Below the pieces are notes generated by a model, which saw only the letters and a list, made by a program, of their open reading frames with translations, ran no database searches and was not told the origin of the DNA. Made by a program: the position numbers and the translations under genes. From Pseudomonas sp. LB-090624 (lineage in GTDB: Bacteria > Pseudomonadota > Gammaproteobacteria > Pseudomonadales > Pseudomonadaceae), in assembly GCF_003205205.1 (NCBI RefSeq), contig NZ_QJRL01000020.1, positions 1 to 64,000 of the forward strand: a stretch of 64,000 bases of DNA, read 5' to 3'. This document shows positions 16,360 through 25,225 of the stretch, in pieces (within the stretch, counting starts at the first letter, position 1; each line of letters begins with the position of its first letter).

Positions 16360-17562
16360 TCACAGTTGCAGGCCCTGGTTGAGTTGCATGATGGGCAACA
16401 GCACCGCCAGCACGATGAACAGCACCACGGCGCCCATCACCAGGATCATCAGGGGTTCGAAAAGCGCCATGGCGGTATCCACCTGGCGGGCAAAGCCACG
16501 CTCCTGGTCGTCGGCCACGCGCTCGAGCATGTCGGCCAGGGTGCCGCTGGCCTCGCCACTGCCGACCATGTTCACCAGCAGCGGCGGGAATTGCTGGCTG
16601 GCATCCAGTGCACGGTGCAGGCTGGTACCGCCCTGCACCTGCTGACGCACCTGCTCCATGGCCTGACGGATACGCCGGTTACCCACGGTTTCAGTGGCCA
16701 CCTGCAAGGCTTCGAGCAGCGCCACGCCGCTGCCGCTCAGAATCGCCAGGCTGCGCGCCAGGCGCGCGCTTTCAAGCACCTGCAGCAGGCTGCCAATGCG
16801 CGGCAGGCGCAGCAGCCACTGGTCGCGGCGCAGGCACCAGTGCGGCTTGCGCAGCAGCCAGCCGCCCAGTACGCCGAGCAACAACACCAACCCCAGCAAC
16901 CAGGGCCCGGCGTGCACCAGCCCCTGGCTCAGGCCGATCAGCAACGAGGTGATCAGCGGCAGGCTTTGCCCGGCGTGGGCGAATTGCTCGGTGAGTTTGG
17001 GCACGACGAACGTCATCAGGCCAATCACCACTGCCAGCGATACGCCCATCAGCACAGTGGGGTAGATCAGCGCGGTGCGGGCCTTGTGTTGTTGGCGTTG
17101 CACCTGCTCCAGGTGATCGGCCAGGCGGGTCAACACCTGGGCGAGGCGCCCGGAACGCTCGCCGGCTTCGACCAGCGCGCAGTACAGGCCGCTGAACGGT
17201 GCGCCCTGGCGGGCCAGGCTGCGAGCCAGGCCGAGGCCTTCGCCCAGTGAGCCGCGCAGGGCCACCAGCACACTGTGCAAGGCAGGCTGACGCAGTTGTC
17301 GCTCAAGGGTGGCGAGGGCATCCACCAAGGGGATGCCGGCCCCGGTCAGGGTGGCCAGTTGGCGGGTCAGCTCGCACAGCTGGGCACGGCTCAGGCGCTG
17401 TCGCCGGGGCTGGCGGCTGCCAGCTTCGTGGCGCTGCAGCTGGCGGGCGAACAGGCCCTGTTCGCGCAACAGCTGGCGGGCATGGCGTTCGCTGTCGGCC
17501 TGCAGGCTGGCCTTGTGGGGCTTGCCGGCGAGGTCGACAGCCTGGTAGCGATAGGTCGGCAT
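16360..17562 (-). CDS. gspF: Type II secretion inner-membrane protein F
   Basis: This 400-residue polytopic platform protein of the GspF/PilC family has three membrane helices and two related cytoplasmic domains. Family motifs are LATLTGAGIPLVDALATLER in the first repeat and LAILSGSGVALLEALQVATE in the second. The N-terminus MPTYRYQAVDLAGKP is typical. The gene follows gspE by 3 bases. It works with GspE and GspL as the rotating or piston core. Confidence 0.95.
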   Translation of the reverse strand: MPTYRYQAVDLAGKPHKASLQADSERHARQLLREQGLFARQLQRHEAGSRQPRRQRLSRAQLCELTRQLATLTGAGIPLVDALATLERQLRQPALHSVLVALRGSLGEGLGLARSLARQGAPFSGLYCALVEAGERSGRLAQVLTRLADHLEQVQRQQHKARTALIYPTVLMGVSLAVVIGLMTFVVPKLTEQFAHAGQSLPLITSLLIGLSQGLVHAGPWLLGLVLLLGVLGGWLLRKPHWCLRRDQWLLRLPRIGSLLQVLESARLARSLAILSGSGVALLEALQVATETVGNRRIRQAMEQVRQQVQGGTSLHRALDASQQFPPLLVNMVGSGEASGTLADMLERVADDQERGFARQVDTAMALFEPLMILVMGAVVLFIVLAVLLPIMQLNQGLQL

Positions 17563-17565
17563 GGC

Positions 17566-19014
17566 TTAGCCCTGCACCACGCGCAGCACTTCGGCCAGGC
17601 TGGTCTCGCCACGCGCCAGGCAATCGCTGGCCATCGCCACCAGGCTCTGCCTGCGCCCGGCCAGGTGGTCTTGCATGGCCAACTCGCTGGCGCCGTCGTA
17701 CAGCAGGCCGATCAAGCCGGCATCCAGTTCGATGAACTCGTAAAGGCCCAGGCGCCCGACGTAACCGCTGCCCTGGCACTGCTCGCAGCCGACGGCATGG
17801 TAGCTGCTACCCAGCGCCGCCAGTTCGGGCCACAGCTGCCGCTCGGCAGGTTGCAACGGCTGCGCCACGGCACACCTGCACAAGCGTCGTACCAGGCGCT
17901 GGGCCAGCACGCCGCGCAGGCACGAGGCGATCAGGAACGGTTCGATGCCCATGTCGCGCAGGCGGGTCACTGCGCCCACGGCGCTGTTGGTGTGCAAGGT
18001 AGACAGCACAAGGTGGCCGGTGAGGCTGGCCTGCACGGCAATCTGTGCAGTTTCCTGGTCGCGGATTTCACCGAGCATGATCACGTCCGGGTCCTGCCGC
18101 AGGATGGCGCGCAGGCCGCTGGCGAAGGTCAGCCCGGCGCGGGGGTTGATGGCGGTCTGGCCAATGCCAGCGATGGCGTACTCCACTGGGTCCTCGACAG
18201 TGAGGATGTTGCGGCTGCCATCGTTGAGGCTGTTGAGGCTGGCGTACAAGGTCGTGGTCTTGCCCGAACCGGTCGGGCCGGTGGACAGCACGATGCCGTT
18301 GGGGCGTGCCAGGCAACCGCGCAGGCCCTGCAATACCGCTGCCGGCATACCCAGGTTGGCCAGCGTCAGCAGGCTGGCCTGTTTGTCGAGCACGCGCATC
18401 ACCACCCGCTCGCCATGAATGCCGGGCAGGGTCGAGACCCGCACGTCCACTTCACGGCCTGCCGCACGCAAGGTGATGCGGCCATCCTGCGGTTGGCGTT
18501 TTTCAGCGATATCCAGGCGCGCCATGACCTTGATCCGCGAAACCAGCATGGCTGACAGCGCCCGCGGCGGGCGCAACACTTCGCGCAGGTGGCCATCGAC
18601 CCGCAGGCGCACCACCAGGCTCTGCTCGAAGGTTTCGATATGAATGTCCGAGGCGCGCAGGCGCAGGGCCTGGCCGAAAAGGCCGTTTATCAGGCGGATC
18701 ACCGGGGCTTCGTCGTCGCTTTCAAGCAGGTCTTCGATGCGCGGCATCTCGCTCATCAGGCTATCCAGGTCGACCTGGTCGCCGATGCCTTCGATCAGCG
18801 CTTCGGTGGCGGCATCACCGGCCTGGTACAGCTGGCCGAGGCGCTCGTCGAACACCCCAGGTTCCAGGTATTCCAGGACACTCGGCTGGCCATGCACACG
18901 CAGCAGCTCCTGCAACTGGGCACTGTCGGCGTCGGGGCGCAGCCACAGCTGCCAGCCCTGCGCTGCCGGGGCCATGGCCACCCCGCTCTGGCGGGCCAAA
19001 CGATAAGGCAGCAT
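17566..19014 (-). CDS. gspE: Type II secretion ATPase E
   Basis: This 482-residue secretion ATPase powers pseudopilus assembly. The Walker A motif is GPTGSGKTTT, the Asp-box is DIHIETFEQ, the Walker B segment is DVIMLGEIRDQETA and the His-box is LVLSTLHTNSAVGA. The C-terminal zinc motif is unusual: the first pair reads LCRCA (C-x-C) rather than C-x-x-C, while the second pair CEQCQ is normal. The ATG at 19014 overlaps the gspD stop as TGATG; a GTG one codon earlier is also possible. Length is typical. Confidence 0.95.
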   Translation of the reverse strand: MLPYRLARQSGVAMAPAAQGWQLWLRPDADSAQLQELLRVHGQPSVLEYLEPGVFDERLGQLYQAGDAATEALIEGIGDQVDLDSLMSEMPRIEDLLESDDEAPVIRLINGLFGQALRLRASDIHIETFEQSLVVRLRVDGHLREVLRPPRALSAMLVSRIKVMARLDIAEKRQPQDGRITLRAAGREVDVRVSTLPGIHGERVVMRVLDKQASLLTLANLGMPAAVLQGLRGCLARPNGIVLSTGPTGSGKTTTLYASLNSLNDGSRNILTVEDPVEYAIAGIGQTAINPRAGLTFASGLRAILRQDPDVIMLGEIRDQETAQIAVQASLTGHLVLSTLHTNSAVGAVTRLRDMGIEPFLIASCLRGVLAQRLVRRLCRCAVAQPLQPAERQLWPELAALGSSYHAVGCEQCQGSGYVGRLGLYEFIELDAGLIGLLYDGASELAMQDHLAGRRQSLVAMASDCLARGETSLAEVLRVVQG

Positions 19015-20774
19015 CACCAGTTACCGCCTTCCAGGCGCGCCCGGCTCGCAGGAAACACCTGCAGCAACCGCTTGCCGTCGGCCAGGTCCGGCAGTTGCAG
19101 CGGCGTGGTCTGCTGCAAGGTACGGTACTTGTCTTCGCTGAGCCCAGCCAGGCTTGGCCCATCGCGCAGGATGCGCGGGCGGATGAACACCATCAGGTTC
19201 TGCTTGGTGTTCTTGCTGGCGTCGGAGCGGAACAGCCGGCCCAGGTACGGAATATCCCCGAGCAACGGCACGCGCTGGTTGCTGGTGCTGAGCTCATCGC
19301 TGATGAGCCCCCCCAGGATGACCAGGCCGTTATCCTCGACCATGACTTTGGTCTTGATCTCGCGCTTGTTGGTAATCACGTCGCTGGCAGCGCTGGATTC
19401 GGCAATCGACGACACTTCCTGGACGATATCCAGGCGCACGCTGTTATCGACGTTGATCTGCGGCTTGATGCGCAACTTCACCCCGACTTCCTTGCGTTCG
19501 ATGGTCTGGTACGGGTTGGCGTTGTTCTGCGTCACGGAACCGGTGACGAAGGGCACTTCCTGGCCAACCAGGATCGATGCCTCGGCATTGTCCAGGGTCA
19601 GCAAGGTGGGCGTGGACAGCAGGTTGAAGCCGCTTTTGCCCTTCAGCGCGTTCACCAGCATGGCGAAGTTGAAACCACCGCCGAAATGACCGATGCCTGC
19701 AGTAGCGCCTGCGGTGCTAGACAGCAGGTCGCCTAGCGCTTCGCTATCACCGCTGGCAGCCGCCCCGGCGATGTTGGCGATGTTCACCCCATTGCTGCCA
19801 AAGTTGACGATGCCGGCACCGAACTTCTCGTCAGCGAACAGCCACTGCACGCCCAGCTCCTGGGCGCTGCTGTCCGACACCTCGGCAATGATCGCCTCCA
19901 CCACCACCTGGGCACGACGGATATCCAACTGCTCGACGATGGCGCGGTAGGCCGCCAGCTCGCTGTCGGGCCCGACCATGACTACCGCGTTGGTGCCTTC
20001 TTCGTACTCCAGGCGGATACCGGAATCACTGGCAACCGGCAGCGCCTGCTCTTTGCCCTGGCCTTCGGCACCCGCATTCGCCGCGCCGTCGCTGGGCACC
20101 GCACCCTCCTGACTGAGGCCGCGCAGCACTTTCACCACTTCGCCAGCATTGGCGTGACGCAAGTAGATGACCTGGGTACTGCTGCCGGCGGCCTCGCTGG
20201 GGCGCTCCAACTGGCGAAGCAGGCTGGCGATACGCTCAAGATTGCTTCGCCAGTCGGTGACGACCAGCTGGTGCGCTGCCGGATAGGGCGTGATCACGCC
20301 CACGCGCGGGTCGACCAGCGGCTTGAGTATGCTCAGGACCTGCTCGCTGGCAGCATTGCGCACATTGAATACCCGGGTGGCCACGCTGTCGCTGCCCTCG
20401 CCCCGCTGGCCGGTAGTTTCCACCGGCACCGGCTCCAGGCGCGCAGCCTGGTCGGGGACGATCTTCACACTGCCATTGGGCAGGTCTACAGCGGCATAGC
20501 CCTGGGCGCGTAGCTGGGCCAGGAAGATATCGTAGATGGCGTCGGCGTCGTGCAGGTCGACGGTGCGCACGGTGACCTTGCCCTTGACCCGCGGGTCGAC
20601 GATGAAGCTGGTACCGGTGATGCGCGACACACTGTCGATGAACTCACCCAGTTCGGTGTCGACGAAATTCACCTCGTACATCGGCGTACCGTTGTCATCG
20701 AACACCGGCTCTTCGGCGCAGGCCATGGACAAGGCCAGGCTCAGCGCGGCCGCCACGCAATATCTAACAGGCAT
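19014..20774 (-). CDS. gspD: Type II secretion outer-membrane secretin D
   Basis: This 586-residue secretin forms the outer-membrane exit channel. It has a Sec signal (VAAALSLALSMACAEE), N0/N1 domains (YEVNFVDTELGEFIDSVSRI; GTSFIVDPRVKGKVTV), then the secretin domain with VPFVTGSVTQNNANPYQTIE and VPLLGDIPYLGRLFRS. It is shorter than enterobacterial GspD, which suggests fewer KH-like repeats or a missing pilotin-binding tail. No pilotin gene is seen nearby. It begins 3 bases after gspC in the operon. Confidence 0.95.
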   Translation of the reverse strand: MPVRYCVAAALSLALSMACAEEPVFDDNGTPMYEVNFVDTELGEFIDSVSRITGTSFIVDPRVKGKVTVRTVDLHDADAIYDIFLAQLRAQGYAAVDLPNGSVKIVPDQAARLEPVPVETTGQRGEGSDSVATRVFNVRNAASEQVLSILKPLVDPRVGVITPYPAAHQLVVTDWRSNLERIASLLRQLERPSEAAGSSTQVIYLRHANAGEVVKVLRGLSQEGAVPSDGAANAGAEGQGKEQALPVASDSGIRLEYEEGTNAVVMVGPDSELAAYRAIVEQLDIRRAQVVVEAIIAEVSDSSAQELGVQWLFADEKFGAGIVNFGSNGVNIANIAGAAASGDSEALGDLLSSTAGATAGIGHFGGGFNFAMLVNALKGKSGFNLLSTPTLLTLDNAEASILVGQEVPFVTGSVTQNNANPYQTIERKEVGVKLRIKPQINVDNSVRLDIVQEVSSIAESSAASDVITNKREIKTKVMVEDNGLVILGGLISDELSTSNQRVPLLGDIPYLGRLFRSDASKNTKQNLMVFIRPRILRDGPSLAGLSEDKYRTLQQTTPLQLPDLADGKRLLQVFPASRARLEGGNW

Positions 20775-20777
20775 CGT

Positions 20778-21203
20778 TCATCCTTGGCGCTTGAAGCCGG
20801 TCACGACGGGGCGTGGCGGCCAGGGCAGGCGCTCACGCCGCCCCTGGTTGTTGAAAATCAGGCCATCGCTGTCGATGTCCTGCAGCACAATCCCGGGCGC
20901 CAGGCGCTGGCCACGGGCCAGGGTGCGCACCTGTTCGCCATAGCGCAGCACCACCACGCTGGAGGCCAGCGGCCGGGCCTTGAGGCCGCCAAGGTATTGC
21001 AGCGGCAGGCGCGTGATGACGATGGCGCCATCGTCGATGGGTGCGTGCCAGTGGCCGACCATCAGCCCAGGCAGAGGGCTTTCGGCAATCGCTGGCGCCG
21101 TGGCCGGTTGTGGCTGGCCGCTCGCCTGCAGCAGGCATTGGGCAGCCAGCCAGCCGATCAGGGTCAGACAAGCGCCAGTGAACAGGCGCGGGGCGATTGT
21201 CAT
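20778..21203 (-). CDS. gspC: Short GspC-like type II secretion protein
   Basis: This 141-residue bitopic protein has a short cytoplasmic end, one helix (LFTGACLTLIGWLAAQCLLQ) and a periplasmic homology-region domain (SSVVVLRYGEQVRTLARGQRLAPGI read in parts, then GLIFNNQGRRERL). It would connect the secretin to the platform. The PDZ or coiled-coil C-terminal domain of larger GspC proteins is absent, so this is a minimal form. The ATG at 21203 overlaps the upstream lipoprotein gene as ATGA. Its place before gspD supports the call. Confidence 0.83.
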   Translation of the reverse strand: MTIAPRLFTGACLTLIGWLAAQCLLQASGQPQPATAPAIAESPLPGLMVGHWHAPIDDGAIVITRLPLQYLGGLKARPLASSVVVLRYGEQVRTLARGQRLAPGIVLQDIDSDGLIFNNQGRRERLPWPPRPVVTGFKRQG

Positions 21204-22852
21204 GAAGCCAACTGCCGAGGGTGCCAGCCGGGATGCCCCTGCACATAGCGCACTTCGGGCAGTTGCAGCGGCGGCAGTTGCCAGTCGGCCCCTTGCCGGG
21301 CAAGCCAGGCTTCCACCCGCTGCCACAGCGGCTCATCCGCCTGGGTTTCGAATTGCAGGCCAAAGGTGCGGCACAGGCCCTGCACCGGCTCCAGGCCGGT
21401 GATCCGCTTGCCCTGCGGGCTATAGCTGACGCGCCAGACCTGGCCCTGCCAGCGCGGCAGGTCCTGGCTGTTGTCCAGCAACAGAGGGTCGCCGAACAGT
21501 TGCTCGGCAGCGTTCTCCAGCACTTGTTCGACCTGTCGGGCCGGGGCTTCGACCACCGGCGCCGGGTACCCTCCGGTCAGGCTGATCAGGTGCTCGCGAG
21601 TAATGGGCGCCCCTGCCGGTAGCGGGTAGTCATAGCGTAGGCCTGGCAACAGCACGGGCATGCCGCTGTCATCGGCCAAGGCTTGATGCAGCAGGCGGTC
21701 CCAGCTGCCGCCCCGGGTATCGCGGCGCCATAGAGCCTGGGGCGCGCGGGCCAGCGGCTGGTCCAGCCAGGCGGCGTGGCCGGCACGTTGCTGGCGCAGT
21801 TGCGCCTGCAGTGGCGCGACCCGCAGCTGTGCAGCAGGCGCCAGTTGCTGCTCGAAGGCCGGGAAGAAACGCCCGTCGAACCGCCACAGCCCGGCCACGC
21901 GCTGGCAGCGCAGGCGGAATGCACCACTGCCGCGGCAGCCGGCAAACAGTACCGGTACGCTGCGGCCGCTGGCCTGGGTGACCTCGACCGGGGCCGGCCA
22001 CAGGTCCTGGCCACGGGCGCACAACAGCACATCGATTTGCGGCACCCGTTCCGCTAGCCACAGGCCGGGCCCCGTGCCGACATCGGCCATGGCTACCACA
22101 AGGTCGGCTTCGCGGCGGGCCTGTTCGAACACCGGCTGCAGCGACTGGTACCACTGTTTGAGGGAGGCTTTCTGATCTTGCGCATAGGGATCGGTCACAC
22201 CGACGACCGCAATTCGCGCACCACCGCGCTCGTAGATGCGCATGGCTTCAAGGCCCAAAGCCTGGCGCTGTTGGTCCGCCAGACCGGCACCAAGGGTAAT
22301 GGCGCTGGCCTGACGGTAGAGCCCCGGGCTGCGTTGCGGCCACAGCACACGCTCGTCGCTGCTGACCCGCGCTTCGGTGCCCAGCAGTTGGCTGCCCTGA
22401 ACACCGCTTTCGCCCTGGGTCAGGTAGGCCAGGCCACTGCCGTTCCAGCCCTGGCCGTTTTCCAGGGTCAGGCTGTTACCGGCGCCGGCCTCGCTGCGCA
22501 GTTGTTCCAATAATGCAGCCAACACCGCGTAACCGCCCAGCTGGGCAGACGCTGCCTGACTGGCATCGAGCAGTGGCCCCAACTGCGGGTAGGCGGTACT
22601 GGCACTGCTACCGGTCATCCAGGGTGCGCGGCCCAGGTGGCTGACCGGCCCCAGGCGTGTAGCCGGCACTACAGCCAAGCCAGGTTGACGGGCATCCAGA
22701 GTGTCGGCCACGTACAGCAGGTCGAGGCTGGCATTGCCGCCTTGCTGGCCAGGGAATGCGGAGCAGGCGCCGAGCAACGGTGCCAAAGCCCCAACGCCCA
22801 TCCAGCCAATCACTTCGCGCCTGTGCACACTGCTCGCCATCGCACCCGCCAT
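21200..22852 (-). CDS. uxpA: SoxB/5'-nucleotidase-like Tat lipoprotein heading the T2SS operon
   Basis: This 550-residue protein has a twin-arginine signal (HRREVIGWMGVGAL) that ends in a lipobox, LLGAC, with Cys30. The C-terminal half follows the SoxB/UshA pattern, for example GAPITREHLISLTGGYPAPVV and WRVSYSPQGKRITGLE. The metal-binding motifs expected in this family look replaced: ADTLDA where D-x-H is usual, LENGQGW for the GD motif, SSDERVLWP for GN(H)E, and LLCARGQD for GHTH. It may be a non-catalytic homologue. It overlaps gspC and is first in the operon, so it is a likely T2SS substrate. From memory, P. putida UxpA is encoded at this place; the symbol is tentative. Alternative start at 22840. 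Confidence 0.75.
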   Translation of the reverse strand: MAGAMASSVHRREVIGWMGVGALAPLLGACSAFPGQQGGNASLDLLYVADTLDARQPGLAVVPATRLGPVSHLGRAPWMTGSSASTAYPQLGPLLDASQAASAQLGGYAVLAALLEQLRSEAGAGNSLTLENGQGWNGSGLAYLTQGESGVQGSQLLGTEARVSSDERVLWPQRSPGLYRQASAITLGAGLADQQRQALGLEAMRIYERGGARIAVVGVTDPYAQDQKASLKQWYQSLQPVFEQARREADLVVAMADVGTGPGLWLAERVPQIDVLLCARGQDLWPAPVEVTQASGRSVPVLFAGCRGSGAFRLRCQRVAGLWRFDGRFFPAFEQQLAPAAQLRVAPLQAQLRQQRAGHAAWLDQPLARAPQALWRRDTRGGSWDRLLHQALADDSGMPVLLPGLRYDYPLPAGAPITREHLISLTGGYPAPVVEAPARQVEQVLENAAEQLFGDPLLLDNSQDLPRWQGQVWRVSYSPQGKRITGLEPVQGLCRTFGLQFETQADEPLWQRVEAWLARQGADWQLPPLQLPEVRYVQGHPGWHPRQLAS

Positions 22853-22880
22853 CCTTATCTGCGTTCATTCAGGGCCCCGG

Positions 22881-22925
22881 ATGTTGCGGCGTTGGCATTA
22901 CAGTTTGATGGCAGAAATCCGACAG
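22881..22925 (-). promoter_or_regulatory. Pho-box array and -10 for the uxpA-gsp operon
   Basis: On the minus strand three heptamers, CTGTCGG, CTGCCAT and CTGTAAT, recur every 11 bases (7 plus a 4-base AT-rich spacer), the layout of overlapping PhoB boxes (consensus CTGTCAT). Ten bases later comes a weak -10, CAACAT (22881-22886). The start codon of the first gene lies 29 bases beyond. PhoB control is inferred from this layout. Confidence 0.7.
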
Positions 22926-22980
22926 AAATTCCAAATCGATCTGTCGACCACAAATCTAAGAACCGGCAGTTTTAAAAGCT

Positions 22981-23025
22981 CGTTAACATTTCTGCCAATT
23001 AATCATCACACTTGCGCCTTAAAGT
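22981..23025 (+). promoter_or_regulatory. Weaker Pho-box-like array and -10 for the phoX-type gene
   Basis: On the plus strand CTGCCAA (22992-22998) and TCATCAC (23003-23009) are 11 bases apart, with a poor third unit CGTTAAC upstream. Exactly 10 bases after the array comes TAAAGT (23020-23025), a fair -10. Spacing mirrors the stronger divergent array, but the heptamers match the consensus less well. Confidence 0.42.
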
Positions 23026-23064
23026 CGCGGTTTCCTCCAACTCAGCCAATACAAGGACACCCTG

Positions 23065-25125
23065 ATGAGTCGAGATACCGGCGACAACCTGGACCGGAAC
23101 CAAAGCGGTAACCTGCCGATGGCCACTGTCATGGACGCCTACCTGAGCCGTCGTAGCGTGATGCGCGGCAGCCTGGGCGCCGCCATTGCCATGATCGCCG
23201 GTACCGGCCTGACAGGCTGCTTCGACGGGGGCGGCTCAGATGACGATGATCCGGTTACCGAGCCGCCAGTCACCGAGCCGGAAGTGCCGAAACTGGCATT
23301 GGGCTTCCAGTCCATCCCGGGGTCGCGCACTGATGCCTGCGTGATCGCCGCCGGCTACAGCGCCTACGTGCTGGCCCCCTGGGGCACACCCCTGAACAGC
23401 AACGGCAACCCGTGGAAGTCCGACGGCAGCAACACCTCGACCGACCAGGCCAACGCCATGGGGATGCACCATGACGGCATGCACTTCTTCCCGATCAACG
23501 GCAGCTCGGAAGACGGCCTGCTGGCGATCAACTTCGAGTACATCGACACCGCCGCCCTTCACCCGGCCGGCCCAACCACCGATGTCAACGGCAAGCGCCC
23601 GGTCGAAGAAGTGCGCAAGGAAATCAACGCGCATGGCGCTGGCGTGGTGCGCCTGCAGAAAATCAACGGCCGCTGGCAGGTGGTCGACAACGACCCGCTG
23701 AACCGCCGTTTCACTACCGCTTCGCGCATGGAAATCACCGGACCACTGCGTGGCACCGACCACGTCAAGACCAAGTACTCCACCGCCGGCACCCACTGCC
23801 GCGGCACCAACAACAACTGCGGCAACGGCTACACGCCGTGGGGCACTTACCTGACCTGCGAAGAGAACTGGCCGGGCATCTTCGTCAACAAAGGCACCCG
23901 CCCCGAAGACCAGCGCCGCATCGGCGTGGGTACCTCCAGCGGCCAGTACAAGTGGGAAAGCGCTGCCGGTGACGCCAGCGAAGTAGCCGACGAGTTCGCC
24001 CGTTTCGACGTGACCGTGAAAGGCGCCAGCGCCACCGACGACTACCGCAACGAAGCCAGCACCTATGGCTACATCGTCGAGATCGACCCGTACAACAGCA
24101 GCACCCTGGCAACCAAGCGCACCGCACTGGGCCGCTTCCGCCACGAAGGCTGCGCCCCTGGCCTGCCGGTCGCTGGCAAGCCGCTGGTGTGGTACATGGG
24201 TGACGACTCGAACAATGAGTACCTGTACAAGTGGGTATCCACTGCCGTATGGGATGCCGCTGACGCCAACCCGGCCGACCGCCTGGCCACGGGTGCCAAG
24301 TACCTGGATCAGGGCAAACTGTACGTGGCCCGCTTCAACGCCGATGGCACCGGCGTCTGGCTGCTGCTGGACGTGGCCACCGCCACCACGGGTGGCAGCA
24401 CGCTGGGCGCGCTGTACGGCGACCTGCCGGGCATCATCCTCAACACACGGGGTGCCGGCGATGCCGTGGGCGCAACGCCGATGGACCGGCCGGAATGGAC
24501 CACGGTCAACCCGCTGAACGGCGATGTGTACCTGACCCTGACCAACAACAGTGCGCGCACCCCGGAAAAGGTCGATGCAGCCAACCCGCGCGGCCCGAAC
24601 CGCCATGGCCACATCATTCGCTGGCACGACAGCGACGACCAGTTGAGCTTTACCTGGGACATCTTCGTGTTCGGCGCCAACGCTGCCGGCACCGCCGACA
24701 TCAACCGCTCCGGCCTGACCGAGCTGAACCAGTTCGCCAGCCCCGACGGCATGAGCTTCGATAGCCGCGGCGTGCTGTGGTTCGAGACCGACAACGGCGA
24801 AAGCACCTTGACCGACTACACCAACGACCAGTTGCTGGCGGTGATCCCTACCGACCTGGTGGATGCCAGTGGCAAGCAGGTCCCGGTGAACGCACAGAAC
24901 CAGGTCGACCTGCGACGCTTCTTCGTCGGGCCCAATGGTTGCGAGGTGACCGGGATTACCTTTACCCCGGACAACAAGACGCTGTTCGTCAACATTCAGC
25001 ACCCGGAGAACTGGCCGTCTACCGACAACGCGACCGATGTTACTCCGGCGGGGACTACGGTACGGCCGCGGGCTTCCACCGTAGTGATCCAGCGTATTGA
25101 TGGCGGCGAGATCGGGACCGTTTGA
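23065..25125 (+). CDS. uxpB: PhoX-family alkaline phosphatase, Tat lipoprotein
   Basis: This 686-residue PhoX-type (DUF839) phosphatase releases phosphate from organic phosphomonoesters using an Fe/Ca cluster. The Tat motif is SRRSVMRG (Arg29-Arg30), and the signal ends in a lipobox LTGC with Cys52, then an acidic linker. The family core is NNNCGNGYTPWGTYLTCEEN, containing the Cys expected to ligate iron, then GRFRHEGCAPG and PDGMSFDSRGVLWFETDNGE. The ATG at 23065 has AAGGA 9 bases before it. It is divergent from the uxpA-gsp operon and shares a Pho-box region with it. From memory this is UxpB, reported as secreted by the P. putida Xcp system; the symbol is tentative. Confidence 0.88.
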   Translation: MSRDTGDNLDRNQSGNLPMATVMDAYLSRRSVMRGSLGAAIAMIAGTGLTGCFDGGGSDDDDPVTEPPVTEPEVPKLALGFQSIPGSRTDACVIAAGYSAYVLAPWGTPLNSNGNPWKSDGSNTSTDQANAMGMHHDGMHFFPINGSSEDGLLAINFEYIDTAALHPAGPTTDVNGKRPVEEVRKEINAHGAGVVRLQKINGRWQVVDNDPLNRRFTTASRMEITGPLRGTDHVKTKYSTAGTHCRGTNNNCGNGYTPWGTYLTCEENWPGIFVNKGTRPEDQRRIGVGTSSGQYKWESAAGDASEVADEFARFDVTVKGASATDDYRNEASTYGYIVEIDPYNSSTLATKRTALGRFRHEGCAPGLPVAGKPLVWYMGDDSNNEYLYKWVSTAVWDAADANPADRLATGAKYLDQGKLYVARFNADGTGVWLLLDVATATTGGSTLGALYGDLPGIILNTRGAGDAVGATPMDRPEWTTVNPLNGDVYLTLTNNSARTPEKVDAANPRGPNRHGHIIRWHDSDDQLSFTWDIFVFGANAAGTADINRSGLTELNQFASPDGMSFDSRGVLWFETDNGESTLTDYTNDQLLAVIPTDLVDASGKQVPVNAQNQVDLRRFFVGPNGCEVTGITFTPDNKTLFVNIQHPENWPSTDNATDVTPAGTTVRPRASTVVIQRIDGGEIGTV

Positions 25126-25167
25126 TCCAGTGCCGGTCAGCCAACTTTTGCTGGCTGTACCGGCCCC

Positions 25168-25193
25168 TACGCGGGCAAGCCCGCCCCCACAGG
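25168..25193. repeat. REP palindrome after the phoX-type gene
   Basis: A REP unit (TACGCGGGC-AAGCCCGCCCCCACAGG) lies between the phosphatase gene and gspK, beside a perfect hairpin. Confidence 0.85.
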
Positions 25194-25196
25194 CAT

Positions 25197-25223
25197 CTCA
25201 CTGGCTTCAAAGAAGCCAGTGAG
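25197..25223 (-). terminator. Perfect 12-bp hairpin after gspK
   Basis: CTCACTGGCTTC and GAAGCCAGTGAG flank an AAA loop, starting 2 bases beyond the gspK stop. There is no uridine tract. It lies between convergent phoX-type and gspK genes and may insulate both. Confidence 0.6.
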
Positions 25224-25225
25224 CG

